From Heterobilharzia americana (lineage: Eukaryota; Platyhelminthes; Trematoda; Strigeidida; Schistosomatidae): DNA of 64,000 nt. Location: NCBI GenBank assembly GCA_944470555.2, contig OX104128.1, positions 64,363,257-64,427,256 of the forward strand, written 5' to 3'. The notes beneath the pieces were generated by a model. The model did no database searches. It saw nothing but the letters and a program-made list of their open reading frames with translations, and was not told the DNA's origin. The position numbers and the translations under genes are program-made. Positions within the stretch are counted from its first letter, which is position 1. Each line of letters starts with the position of its first letter. This document shows, piece by piece, positions 24,545 through 36,829 of the stretch.

Positions 24545-24705
24545 GTGTTTGCTATGAAAGTTCTGAAGATTCTGAGTCCGAGCCCAGCCGGGTCGTGAGT
24601 CCGTACTGCTGAAGAGTTCTTTACTAAGACAAAGCTGTTCAGTTCTCCCAATTTTTCAATAATTTTTCAAATGATGTCAGTCCATGATGAATGCTACCTC
24701 AAAAT
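24545..24705 (+). repeat. SINE-B copy, degenerate, divergent partner
   Basis: The plus strand reads GGGTCGTGAGTCCGTACTGC then TGAAGAGTTC (CUGA box kept). GACAAAGCTG replaces GACGAAACAGCTG. It ends with the tail TGATGTCAGTCCATGATGAAT. It faces away from the copy at 24238-24425. Confidence 0.55.
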
Positions 24706-25824
24706 TCAAAATCACCATTAGCCTCGAAAAGAAAACTTTTATTCGCTGAAGCGGCTTCTGAATGCTCAAAGCACGACAATAATGATGCTCGTACTGGAAG
24801 GTAAAAGTGTCTACCGCACTGAAATTATCCCAGTACATAAAAATCAGTTGTCATCTAGACAGCGACTTTAGTCCCTTGCACTAGGTTCATTCAGTCGAAT
24901 GCTTAGAATAGTATGGAAAGCTATACCAAATAGTTCAATTCCACTCAGGCACTGACGAATAGTTACGTTATTCAGAGAATATCATTGCCATCAGAAGGAG
25001 AACAATTTTCCCCTAAAGTTCATACAAGCCTTTAGGTGGAGTTGGAAGGTTGGTTATTAGTTTTACCGATTTTGATGACAAAATCGGTTGTTCGTTCCAG
25101 ATGAGAACATAATAGTTTTCGAGGGATTTTTCTGATTGAGGTGACAATATGTAACTGTTTGTTCCTCGCCTTTACATAATCCATCCAACCTGAACTTTTC
25201 ATCTCACTTCGAATAGAATTGGACTAACGAGGGAGAGTTGAATGTCGATAGTACCATCTGGCCAAGACATAGTTTGGCAGTCTGGTATTATGGATTCGAA
25301 TTGATGGTAGATGGTGAGATGTGTATCTAAGTCGCGGTAGGATTCCAACTGTCAGCTCTAGAATACTTACCCTCCAGTCTAAAAGTCGAGCTTCTAGATG
25401 CAGCTCCTGAGAAGCAGTTAAGATTTGATAGGCAACTGGATTTCGTTGGTGGTTTAGTAAAGTTCTAGGACGGTATCTGAAGGGCTGTGTTTGAGTTCCA
25501 CCCTCAATCATCACTTTATATCAGGAGTTTGTTTGTTTTGTCATTCCTGAAACTTCTTATAGTCCAAACAACCACTATAATACACTAAATTTATTCTTGG
25601 TAATTCAATTCAAACAAAATCTCTCATGAAGGATTTGAAAACCATTAGCCATATGGTGTTGCAATTTTATACATTCAAATCAGATTTATACTAAATGCTT
25701 TGCAAAACAGAATTCTAGTTTAGCCTTTATAATAAAATGACTAACTCTTTTTTCCTGTAACTGTGAAAACTACCCCTCGAAAGAAGCTAGACTTATGCTA
25801 AATCACTAATAAATTTTGACTCAA

Positions 25825-26010
25825 CAGCCTGGTAGTAATGTGCTGACCACGGGACCAAAAGGGTCCTTGGTGCAATCCTTAGTTAAGTCATCGGGTGCAC
25901 AATTTGAAACGGTTCCATATTAGAATGAAACAGCTGTCCAATGCTCCAAAGTTTTTAATGGTTTATGAATTTATATCAATCCATAATGAATACCAACTTA
26001 AGATTATGAA
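25825..26010 (+). repeat. SINE-B copy, degenerate
   Basis: Head remnant (GTGCTGACCACGGGACC) and TCGGGTGCACAATTTGAAACG in place of the CUGA box, followed by GAATGAAACAGCTGTCCAATGC and the tail. The hammerhead is dead. Confidence 0.55.
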
Positions 26011-26379
26011 CAGTTTGTTGAAGTTAATAACTATTTGATCAAGTAAACAAATTTGATGACTACTATTACTGAAGAAAATACTTTTATTGTACAATTGAAC
26101 GCAGGGAATCGATCAAACGATCAGATATAATCATTCACTAGTTTAGATCAGCTAGAAATCACTTCTCAAGGTAGTCCTATAGCACTCAGTGTATAAAAAA
26201 GATTTTCAGAATAATACTACAAATACTATATGCTATGTGGGACATTAGGACTACATTATTTCAAACACTCTGGATTCAATGCAAACACAACTTGTATCAA
26301 ATTTACAAGTATTATTTATCATTTTATGTGACTGGACAATAGCACCTTGGGTAAATTAATAAATAAATTCACAAAAAGT

Positions 26380-26870
26380 AGAAGGAAAAATATGAGCAGA
26401 AGTAGTAATAGTAGTAGCAGCAGCAACACAGGTGTTATTAGTAATAATTCTATCAGTAACAGTAATAATGGTGACAGGATTGAGAGACAGTTCAAGGCCT
26501 CCACTGGGTTACCAATATAAAAATAGTACCCCAAAAGTGTCACAAAGAATTTATGATATAATTAGGATTACAGTGGCATTTAAACCAACATAGTCGCTTA
26601 GAAACCAGTTTTGTAGGTTAAAAGATCCAATTGATCCAATTAGACAAAATAATTTAGTTTACTAAATCCCTTACAATAATTTCAAGGTCAAATATATAGG
26701 TCAAAGTAGTTGATCAAAGTCGACTGGAATAAAAAAGCGTAAAAACTTAACTAAATCAAGATAAGTAGGTCCTGATAAAATATTAAAATTCTACTATTCT
26801 TATCACGACGAGGAACAGGGGATTACAACTAGATAAAATATGTCTCAGAGTTCTGGAATTGGTGTAGATG
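26380..26870 (+). mobile_element. Penelope-like element fragment, GIY-YIG region
   Basis: Plus-strand frames give LKDPIDPIRQNNLVY, then a stop, IPYNNFKVKYIGQSS and KSTGIKKRKNLTKSR, the mutated equivalent of the GIY-YIG block at 20.3 kb. The preceding AGT/AGC-rich run (26395-26480) matches the Ser/Asn-rich linker seen at 20.5 kb. It contains stops. Confidence 0.75.
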
Positions 26871-26899
26871 AATATGGACTATAAATTATGTTCAATACA

Positions 26900-29685
26900 T
26901 TATCTAGTAAATGATACTCTTTCATTGCCTGACATTTCTGAAAGAAACATACTAAAAATGAAGTAATTAGGCTGAATCAAGTATATCGTCGAGAGAAAAC
27001 CAATACTGAAATAGAAATAACACTCGCTTACCATGATCGATAAGGCATCCAATTAGTAACAATAAAATTTGCATGTTTAATTTGCCTTATTATTATTATT
27101 ATTATTATTAGAGCATAGTGTAATTCTATGTTTTACAAAACTGACGTCAAGCGTGTTACAGTTATCATTGCGATAGAATTGATGATGATGATGATTGATT
27201 GATTGATTGGTAAGTATTGATTGATCTTACAAAATTCCCCCGAACATATTTTTAAAAAAGCTTTGTAAAACAGAATTGTTTGTTTTGTTCAGTTGGGATA
27301 TATTGTTTTATTTGTTGGTTCATCTAAAAAAATTTATCAAAAGAAAGAAGAAAATTGGGGACAATTGATTTCAAATGAAAAATAAATAAATAAATAAACA
27401 CGAAATTCAAGCTAATTGATAATGAATGAAAAATTCTGTTCAAAGTTCCTAGGATAGCAAGATGTTTATGCCTACCATCCTAAAGTTTCTCAATAGATAT
27501 ATATGTAAGCTAAATTGGTTCAGTAAACTCTATTATGAAATTAATTGCGTAACTAACTAGAATGTTACATTTGTAAAATTATCCTACTCACTAATCAACT
27601 TAGGCAATGGCCCTTCCATATTTGGAACATTTGATCAGAAGCTTAGTTACTGTACATCTATTAAACACAATGTATATATATATTCTCTTCAATTACACCA
27701 AAACTTCAAACTGTTTGTGAGTTCCTTTTTTTTCTCTACTAAAGAAAAGGATGATAAGAACATGACAAATTCGCATGTCTCTAAAGTTAGGCAAAGTGAT
27801 ACACTTCAATAAACCTGAGTATTCTGTAATTGTAAACACAAAAGTGACTGAAAGTTACACTCTATACAAACCTTTATGTGTGACAGACATTAAAAGGGTG
27901 AGCTTTATCTATAGCCGGAAGTAATTTAGCGCAAAAATATGAAAACTAATAGGTTCCTTTGAAAAAAACTAAACAGAATCTGTTTTAGAGGATATGTTTG
28001 AGACACTAAAGTCTGAAAAGTTTTGTTTTCATTAAATTATGCATATTTTTAGGCATACTTATTGAAATTAATCATTACCTGGTTGTAGTAGTTACTATTT
28101 TAGAAATAATAGTATTATTGTTAGGAGTGGAAATAGTATTAGCAGTAGTGGTACCGGTACTAATCGATAAATCTGATGCACAGACATTAAAGTTTATCAG
28201 TATGTTTATTCATTCACCCAAAATACATGATATGTAATCAAGGCTTACTGTCATTAGGTATCTTTCCATTTATTGAACCTGCTCATTATTAATGACGCCG
28301 CATTGGACTAATGATTATCTAGTTTTGAAGTAGGATATATATGTCCACGATTTACAGGAATGAAAAGAATTCAAGTTCTCGTATAATGTTTGTGTATAAC
28401 AAGTTGAAGAGTCTTTAAAGCATGAATAGTTTGAAATTTCAACACCCCTTTCCTTATAGTTGAGTTGTTAGACAATAAAATGTAAACAGTAACTACACTA
28501 TACCACCAGCCTTTTTATTCTACTCTTTAATGACAGGTGAGTAATAAAGTCATCTTTTTCCATCTCTTTTTCGTTAGAAACAATAGAAAATAGAATTGAA
28601 AAACAAGCAAACATGTTAGTAGGTTTTGAGTAAAATTTTATACATTCATGGAAAACTTCAAATTGTAAACAAACTCATAAATATGATCAGTTGTGTTAGA
28701 GTTCGGAAGGGATAAAAAAACTATTTTAATGTTTTAGAGAAATATACCTCCACTTATAGACTTAGACATGAAAATACGGAAACAGTTTAATTACTTCATC
28801 CTTTTACTGCATAATCCTGTCAGACTGTAATCTTTGTTTCTAGTATTGTTTTATTATTTATGATGGGAAGAAAAGACAAAGTTTAAGTTTATTTATTCAT
28901 TTTTATTAAAGTCAAAAATTGCGCTTTCACATCAGTAAAAAGTTTTAAGTAGATTGGAGCATTAATAGTAATTGGAACAACACCGTAAAACCAAATAAAC
29001 TCTAATTGTACTATTATGACAGAAAATTAGGCGGGAAATGTTGGTAGTGGGAACAGAATTACATTATACAACGGAATAAATATGAATGATAAGTTGTTGA
29101 AATTTTCCTTTAAGTTGTTCACTGACTTTCAAACTTTGAAAAAGTAAATGAGAACCATCGAAGTAGGGGATTCCTGTCTCTGCTGTTCTATGTTCATGAA
29201 TACTTGCTTTATAATGGCACTGGACTAATGAACAAAGTAAATCTTGCAGATCTTTTGAATGACTATGTTCAGTACAGTTGATTTTCATCTTCTAGTATTC
29301 AAGATTCGTTGTTGCACAGGTTTTTTGAAGGTTACCATTATAAAAGCAGCCTCCAGTAACCTTCCCTGGCTCTTATATACAGAAGATCATACTCTAGCAT
29401 GTTTCTTCGTGTGTTATACCATAAAGCAGCATTATTATTTATCAAGTAACACCTCATTGTCTGAAGTATCCACATAACTCCGTGATAGCAACACTCATGA
29501 GTACAATTAGAAACAAGTTCAGTCATCTAAACAATTTTACTGAACCTGCTGCACCAAGAAATTTACTGTTTCTAATTTCCTGTTTTCACTTTAAAGTCAA
29601 ATGTACAAGTTCATACATATTGCTCTATGCAATCATATGTATTAACGGAGTGACTATATAGTGACCACATTTAACTAGAACAAAG
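26900..29685. other. Spacer with short (TTA)n and (ATTG)n runs
   Basis: Contains (TTA)n at about 27086-27110 and ATG/ATTG repeats at 27180-27210. No gene or mobile element was recognised in the rest. Confidence 0.45.
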
Positions 29686-30701
29686 TTCACCTGCTTAACT
29701 AGTTCAATAGTTACTAGCTGGTCCCAAGCCAGGATAAAGAGGAAAGGTTGAGCGTAGGGCTAGTAACCGTACCCCGGAAAACCAATCCAACTGCTACAGA
29801 AACTTTAAAGCACAAGCAAAATATAAAATATAAAAACAAACTTATTCCTCACTGGAATCGGAAGGATGAAATGACGCCAGTTGGTGAAAGCCTTCGGGAA
29901 GCCAATTGGCCAGTGTGTCTTGTCTCTATCCATGAAAGCAAAAGTAAACATGGGGACGTGGAATGTCCGCACTATGTTTGAACCTAGGAATGCTGCCCAG
30001 ATTGCAGAAGAGATGAGAAGGTATAGTACTGAAGTGCTGGGAAAGCAGATGGGATGGAAGTGGACTCTCCAAACTGTCAACCAGAGAATCAATAATCTAC
30101 TCCGATGTTGTCATCCAGACAACAACCATGAGCACACTGAGATTTGTCCCCAGAGCATCGAAAAGTGTCATGCAGTGGGAACCAGTTTCCTCCTGTAGGA
30201 TCATAACAGCAAGGTTTAACTCAAAAGGAAGGAAAGTAACAATCATACAATGCAACGCTATGCACATGTAAACAGTGCGGACCAAAGAAGAATGAGGAAT
30301 TCCTCAGACAACAGCCATCAACACTGGACAAAACTTCAGCTGGCTGCATCAAAATTCTAATGTGTGTGGTGATATGAATGCCAAAATAGGAGCGGAAAAC
30401 ACAGCTAGACAATTCCTGCATCATGGATCGAGATGTACTCGGTAACTGTCTACCGCAACTAAATCCACTTGGAAAAAGGCATTCGACAGCACCAATCGAC
30501 AAGTAGTTTGATAGGTAGCCACCTCAAAACTACACTACAGTTTCACTGTCACAAACCTTCATCTACCTCATTCAACAACTATACGACGACACCACATGTC
30601 AAGTGATTCACAATGGAAGCTCAGTGACACCTCTGAAGTGAATACAAGAGTAAGACAAGGCTGACACCTACAATCAACAACGATCTTCGTGATTGTGGTT
30701 G

Positions 30702-30753
30702 GCTGGACTTGACTTAACTTGACATGACTTGACTTGACTGGACTAGACTGGAC
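30702..30753 (+). repeat. (GACTT/GACTG)n pentanucleotide array
   Basis: About ten 5-bp units following GATTGTGGTTGGCTG within the RT coding region. The equivalent position in the copy at 33170-34770 has about 24 units, and other copies have only GACTGAACTGG. Confidence 0.85.
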
Positions 30754-31054
30754 CATGCAGCAAATCATGATGAGCTGTGAGTAGATGAGCATACGCTGTT
30801 TGACGGATGAGAAGACTCCAAGAGAAGATTTGGATTTCGTCGTCGATGATGATTAATGTCTAATGTCGCACAAACTGGAAGATCAAGGGATGAAAACTGC
30901 CAAGTTGGTGGGAGATGCAGGGTAGCGAAGACGGGACTTCAGGTGAATGTAGAGAGGACTGAGTTGTTGGAGACATCAACCAATGACGACAACAACAATA
31001 TCAACGAGCGCCGCTCACCATGAATGTCAGAAGTTTGACGGAAGTAGTATCTTT

Positions 31055-31212
31055 CACCTACCTTCCTACCTACGTGCCTACGTACCTACCTACCTACCTA
31101 CCTACACACCTACCTACCTACCTACCTACCTACCTACCTACACACCTACCTACCTACCTACACACCTACCTACCTACCTACACACCTACACACCTACCTA
31201 CTCACCTGCCTA
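31055..31212 (+). repeat. (CCTA)n tetranucleotide array with CCTACACA interruptions
   Basis: About 150 bp of CCTA units with periodic CACA variants. It is open in all three plus frames, giving Tyr-Leu-Pro-Thr repeats. It grew from the ACCTAC codons of the SFTYLG segment of the retrotransposon. It is not a gene. Confidence 0.9.
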
Positions 31213-31479
31213 GGCGGGCAGCATCGTTTCAACTACAGTCGGCGGCGCAGACGGGGACGTCAAAGCCAGGATCGGAGAGACAGTAAGACAGGCCTTCCTT
31301 CATCAATCTGAAATCAGTGTGTAGATCTACTGCACTGCACTGCACTGCACTCAGCATAAAGTGTGAAGAAGATCCAAGTTTCCAACAGTAATTCAGCCAT
31401 GTCAGTGCTTAAATGTGATGGTTCAGAAAAGTGGCGCGTCACAACTATAGTGATTCAATGGATATATAGCGCTAAAACA

Positions 31480-32160
31480 CTCGCAGTCGCATTCCTTACT
31501 CCCCACTGATTATTCATGCATATTGATGTGGTAAAAGACGCCTTCATACACCAAAATCTAAGATCTAACAACTTCAGAACGTTTTGAAAAATATTTATAA
31601 TACACTACTGACATTAATTTTTTGTATCTTGAAATTTAAAAAAGTATTTCTTTTTAATACATTTTTACATAATTTGTTAGAATTTTAAAATGAGGAAACC
31701 AAGAGCGGTTTCGGTAGAGAAATCTACGTTTTTGACTAATTAACACTGTCGGTATTGTCATACACGTGAATATAAGAAGAGAGTGGAAAATTCTAGAATA
31801 ATCTCCATTCAATGTCAGATTATACAAGGAAGCAAAGAAGTAAATGATTGAAAGTTGAATAGTATAGGTGAGAATTTGAAACAGAAAAAAATAAAGAAAG
31901 AATAGAATTATAAAATAAAATTACACAATATACTAAAGGAAAATAATGAATAGTTCAAGTGAAAATGATCACAAAGTCATTCAATATTCAACATGTTGTT
32001 TAACTATAGGACACTTAAATTTCCGGTTTCAAAATTCAATGTTTTTAAATTGCCTATTTCGAAAATTAATTCTTTATTGTATAGTGTCTATTTCTGAGAT
32101 TCAATTCATTTATTATTATTTATGATAGCAGTTTTCTCAAAAGGTTTCACAACTAGATGA
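31480..32160. other. AT-rich spacer
   Basis: No coding, RNA or repeat signature recognised. Confidence 0.45.
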
Positions 32161-32167
32161 TTTTTTT

Positions 32168-32375
32168 TTTCAAGTTGTTATTCATCGGAAACTGACATCA
32201 GTTGGAGGAACAAAGGAAACCTGGGAGCACTGGACAGCTGTTTCGTCCCCAATAGTATGGGACTCCTCAACAGTGCGCACCCACGACTCCACCAGCAGGG
32301 ATCAAACCCGCGACCTTCAGGTTCCGCGGTCAGCGCGTTACCATTGAGCCACTGGGTCAGAATCCAATGCTCCAT
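32168..32375 (-). mobile_element. SINE-B, near full length, followed by inverted tail piece
   Basis: Minus-strand copy with A box TGGCTCAATGG (32341-32351), a B-box region GGTTTGATCCC (one change in the TTCGA), a hammerhead at 32227-32276 and the tail to about 32170. Immediately to the right, 32393-32433 is a plus-strand SINE-B tail (CTGATGTCAGTCTACGATGA), so the locus is a divergent pair joined through the shared leader. Confidence 0.8.
32227..32276 (-). ncRNA. Type I hammerhead, C3 changed to U
   Basis: The minus strand reads stem I GCACTG, core TTGAGGA, a 5-bp stem II (GTCCC/GGGAC), GAAA, a minimal stem III, then GTC cleaved before CAGTGC. Core position C3 is T; all other core positions are canonical. 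C3 pairs with G8 in the active fold, so a G-U wobble there should reduce but may not abolish activity. Confidence 0.75.
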
Positions 32376-33169
32376 ATTTCCAACTTCTGTTCCTTCAACT
32401 GATGTCAGTCTACGATGAATAACAACTTAAAATAATTCCAAATCTCCACAACTCCCTCAAGATTATTTTTTTATTTGTTTAACCAAACTGATTTCCATTT
32501 TGTTTTAAGGAAACATCTTTAATGGAACTTATCTGTAATCAAGTTAACCATCTGAAGAAAATCTTAAGAAGTTTTAATATTCGTTTTATCCATTTACATG
32601 AATTTTCAACATAGAATTCTCATCTTGCAATAACTTTTGATGTCATGACCTAGAATCCAAGACCTTTAAGCTAAAATCATATTTGAATTAACAAAGATAG
32701 ATGTAAATAGATGGAAAAAAAGTGTTTTCATGATGTAAAGACATGACTGGCTTCAGTAGTGATCAAGTTTTTATCTCTTTATCATATAATTCATAGATAT
32801 TCCAATCCGGTAACTTACAATAGAAAAGTAGATGCTCTCACTTCATTTGTAAACGCTTATGACAAGGTATGAGGTTTCGAAAAAGCACATCGCTTTAGTT
32901 GTTTTAGTAACTGAGTTCAATTATCGCCTAGATTTCACGTTACCTTTCGAATTAGTTGAGACAGAAGAGACGTTATCACACATTTAATAGTTCTCAAATA
33001 TTTTACGGTATTTATATTTGTCAAACTATTTACTCACTAAGAATATGCTCCCAATAACTACGGCGAGTATTCTAGGAAAAGGTAGAAATTTGCTTATTCC
33101 ATCCACTGATAGGAGATAACTGCTCCTCAAAGGTAGGAGCACAATGATCTAGTTTTACGTAACTAAACT

Positions 33170-34770
33170 GAACAAGATTTGAGTCCGAGTAGACCCATAA
33201 ATGAGTATCTGTATTACACCAAACTAATATTTTCTGTCATCATCCAGAAGAGACTAAAAGATGCTCTGGATTCAACTGGATTACAACCGGAACACGCTGA
33301 CTGGCTTCAGGAGGAACAAATCATGTGTGCATCAAAATCCAACGCTATACTACACTACACGTCATTATAGAACAGCATAGAATGTCAGAATGGCAACTCT
33401 CTACCTCAATTAAATCCGCTTGGAAAAAGGCATTCGACAGCACCAATCGACAAGTAGTTTGATAGGTAGTCACCTCAAAACTACACTACAGTTTCACTGT
33501 CACAAACCTTCATCTACCTCATTCAACAACTACACGACGACACCACATGTCAAGTGATTCACAATGGATAGCTCAGTGACACTTCTGAAGTGAATACAAG
33601 AGTAAGACAAGGCTGACACCTACAATCAACAATGATCTTCGTGATTGTGGTTGGCTGGACTGGACTGAACTGGACTGGAATAGACTAGACTAGACTAGAC
33701 TAGACTGGACTGGACTGGACTGGACTGGACTGGACTAGACTGGACTGGACTGGAATGGACTGGAATGGACCATGCAGCAAATCATGATGAGCTGTGAGTA
33801 GATGAGCATACGCTGTTTGACGGATGAGAAGACTCCAAGAGAAGATTTGGATTTCGTCGTCGATGATGATTAATGTCTAATGTCGCACAAACTGGAAGAT
33901 CAAGGGATGAAAACTGCCAAGTTGGTGGGAGATGCAGGGTAGCGAAGACGGGACTTCAGGTGAATGTAGAGAGGACTGAGATGTTGGAGACATCAACCAA
34001 TGACGACAACAACAATATCAACGAGCGCCGCTCACCATGAATGTCAGAAGTTTGACGGAAGTAGTATCTTTCACCTACCTACCTACCTACCTACCTACCT
34101 GTCTCGGCGGGCAGCATCCTTTCAACTACAATCAGCGACGCAGATGGGGATATCAAAGACAGGATTGGAGAGACAGCGAGACAGGCCCTTCTTCATGAAC
34201 CTGAAATCAGTGTCTACTGCACTGCACTCATCATAAAGCGTGAACGAGATCCAAGTTTCCAACAGTAATTTGGCCATGTCAGTGCTTCAATATGATGATT
34301 CAGAAACTTGTCGCGTTACGAAAAGTATTTCCATCAAACTACAGATATTCATCAACAGCTGCCATCCACGCTCATCACTGAAGATCAGATGAGATAGTCA
34401 GTATAATTAGAATGAGCAATAAGGAACTCTGGCTTGCTGTCTGGCTACCTGACAACGAGCCAACGAAGCAAGAAGCCATCGCCCAATAAATATGCAGAAG
34501 AAAGTGGAAGTGGAGTGGGCGTACACTGAGAAGACTGAGTGGGGACTTCACGCGCCAGGCTAGGCCGTCGAGTGGAAGCCAACTAAGAAACGACGAGCTG
34601 GGTGTCTTTGCTGGGGGTGACATGGAGGAGATGGTAAAGAGGAGGAAATGAAAACTTGTGGGAAGTTGTGGAGCCAGGTTAAAAAGACTTTAGGGAACAG
34701 AGTGCAATGGAGACATGCTACCGAAGCCTTATGTTCCACTAAGAACCCAAGGGATAAATAATAATATTAT
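33170..34770 (+). mobile_element. RTE-like retrotransposon, RT to 3' end
   Basis: The plus strand begins in RT (IIQKRLKDALDST, LQPEHADWLQEEQ at about 33240-33310), passes FDSTNRQVV near 33435, the QVIHNG segment and a long (GACTG)n array (33653-33771), then a VDDD*CLMSHKLED region near 33860, the SFTYLP array (34074-34100), SALHSS and the C-terminal block. It ends at a GAACCCAAGGGATAAATAATAA tail near 34745-34770. Stops and frameshifts are frequent. The 5' third and endonuclease are absent. From about 33410 it is nearly identical to 30460-31475. Confidence 0.84.
33653..33771 (+). repeat. (GACTG/GACTA)n pentanucleotide array, about 24 units
   Basis: Units are mainly GACTG with GACTA and GAATG variants. 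It lies inside the RT coding region at the same place as the shorter array at 30702-30753. Confidence 0.9.
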
Positions 34771-35254
34771 TTTTTGAGATAATGTTAATAGCTATGATTT
34801 CAGGTGTCGTTATCTTGTTTATTTTTAAAGTTGGGTATATAGTTTCCTTATATTTTCATATAGACATTTGTATATTGAGCCTATTTCTTCATCGCAATTC
34901 ACCTTCCGTTACTTTATCACCTTTTCTACTTATTGAGGAATTTAGCGACTGTAAAGACTGGAGTTTGAAGGTCATTTTTCAAGTGTCCACTCTCATTTGT
35001 ATAACCAGGTTAAATCTGTAGGTAAATGATGTGATTCACCGAAACATTTAAGTGCTAAGTGTTATGAGAAAAAATGCTCACTGAATTGCTTTTCACGGTT
35101 CATTAGTGACTAATTCCTAGGTGTATTTCTCGAAGTTGTTTGTACAGGCCATGATCTAACTGATCAACAAAGTTATCAAATTGATGGTTGTTCACAAATG
35201 ACATTTGTCGATGATCATACTATGTGACGAATTACCAGAAGTAAAAATTAGCGG

Positions 35255-35430
35255 ATAATTGGATTATAACCCCAAGACTGACAATGTACTTGGCATGAAA
35301 CTTGGTGATCCTATATTCATTTCTTTACTTAGCCATGGATATGTACTGCTGAGGAGTCTCAAACAGGGACAAAACAGTTTTCTTCCCTTAGGTCTTTAAT
35401 GGTTTTCCAGCTGATATCAATCCATAACGA
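35255..35430 (+). repeat. SINE-B copy, degenerate
   Basis: The plus strand reads TAGCCATGGATATGTACTGC then TGAGGAGTCTC (CUGANGA box intact), but GGGACAAAACAG replaces GGACGAAACAG, so G12 is changed. The tail GCTGATATCAATCCATAACGA follows in pieces. Confidence 0.55.
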
Positions 35431-35439
35431 AATCTACTT

Positions 35440-36825
35440 TCATATCAGTAAATCGCTAAAAACCTCCACTTAATTTAGGTCTACACTGAGACTGAAGTTG
35501 ATAGATGATTTATTTTATCTAAACACCAAGTTCATTCTCTGCTGATTGATTGATAGACAATACACTGTTGACTGTTTGATAACTGATTAATATAAGCATG
35601 TTCCATACAGGAACCTTAAGAAGGGATTACCAATGTTTTCATTCCAATGAATGAGACTGATTCAATCTCCAAACCAGTATGATATAATTATGAAGAGTCA
35701 TTAGTTAAATAAATAATAAAGTTTAAAATCATGATTTTCATATATTTTAGACTAGACCAGCCCCAAATAGTCACTGCCTTTTTTTTATTCAACATTCCTT
35801 TTTAATAATTTTTTTTTCAAAAGGTGTAAAATAATTTATTTCTGTTTATTTCGACTAAATCAACTGTATATATCTGGTGTCATACTCGTTCTCTGAATAA
35901 ATAATATACAGGTATAAAAACTGAAAGTTCTATTCTGTCAAAAATGTCAGTCTATGTAAGTGTCTAGTTGCCTCTTTTCTTTTTTTTTTTCTCATAAAAT
36001 ACCAACATGAAGTTTACCAGTATACAACAGACGTTTGTATATTAGTGATGTATTTTTCAATGAAGTGATCAAAGTTTGTAAATACCAATCAGTATCAGTT
36101 TCTGATGTATAAATATGTCTACGAGCAAATATAAACTTATATGGATATGCCCTAAGTTGAAGTAATCGATAGAAATTTCTATGCCTATTTCTGGTGGACA
36201 ATTAAATTCACTTAAGAAGATTCACAGTGTGTTGGAGACTATAAAAGTCGCATCCGATGTTAACTTTTAACTGACGTGGTTTTCTGCAACTTTTTTCTGC
36301 GAGATGCTTCAAGCAGTGCCCTTCATCTACACTAAACTAATGAATTACACCATAAAAGAAATCTTATTCGTATAGAATCACCAGTTTAATAAGTGCTAGA
36401 AGACTATTTTGGTTTTTTTATACTGGAAGACAAAAGTCTATTTTTTTTGTAATCAAGTCCCGAACGTCACAGTATACTGATAAAACTAACATTTTAGAAT
36501 GTTTGATCAAAGTAAGGTCTCTTTTAGGTGTGAAGCATATTTACGCTTGGTAATACAGTCCCATTCCACTGATCAGGTGGCTCTATGAATAACTGGTGGT
36601 ATAGTAGGACAATTTTTTGGATGTCAGAAATTTTTACCAATCGATGAAGTAACACATAAAGATAATCAGTGCAGAAAGATAAGAGTTCCTTAAATGATAT
36701 TTGAACTTATAAGACCTTAAATCGTAAACACTTTCATGATTCCAATAAACATTCCAAAAACATTTCTATGTAAACTATTAATTCGATTCAGGTCACCAGC
36801 GATATATGTCATTGACAATTTAAAG
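35440..36825. other. AT-rich spacer
   Basis: No recognised feature. T and A homopolymer runs occur near 35780, 35815 and 35980. Confidence 0.45.
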
Positions 36826-36829
36826 TATG

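Larger units (their letters stand above)
29690..31475 (+). mobile_element. RTE-like retrotransposon with endonuclease start, internally deleted
   Basis: The only copy showing the 5' part. After a leader (about 29740-29930) the plus strand encodes an endonuclease N-terminus, NMGTWNVRTMFEPRNAAQIA (about 29945-30010), and later endonuclease remnants in shifted frames to about 30475, including a GDMNAKIGAEN-like catalytic region (TSAGCIKIL..CVVI.MPK near 30340-30400). It then jumps to RT at FDSTNRQVV (30484) and continues to SSALHSA-like C-terminal pieces near 31340. The core of the RT N-terminal half is deleted. Two repeat arrays lie inside it (30702-30753 and 31055-31212). It is closely similar to the copy at 33170-34770. 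Confidence 0.82.

Noticed and set aside
26319..26543. Leucine-rich membrane peptide on the minus strand
   Set aside because: It is antisense to the AGT/AGC-repeat linker of a Penelope-like fragment, and its hydrophobicity comes from the triplet repeat.
31055..31212. Possible CRISPR-like array
   Set aside because: The units are 4 bp with no spacers of even length, the genome is eukaryotic, and this is a microsatellite.
30983..31286. Tyr-Leu-Pro-Thr repeat proteins
   Set aside because: They are an artefact of a tetranucleotide array that is open in all frames, lying inside a dead retrotransposon.
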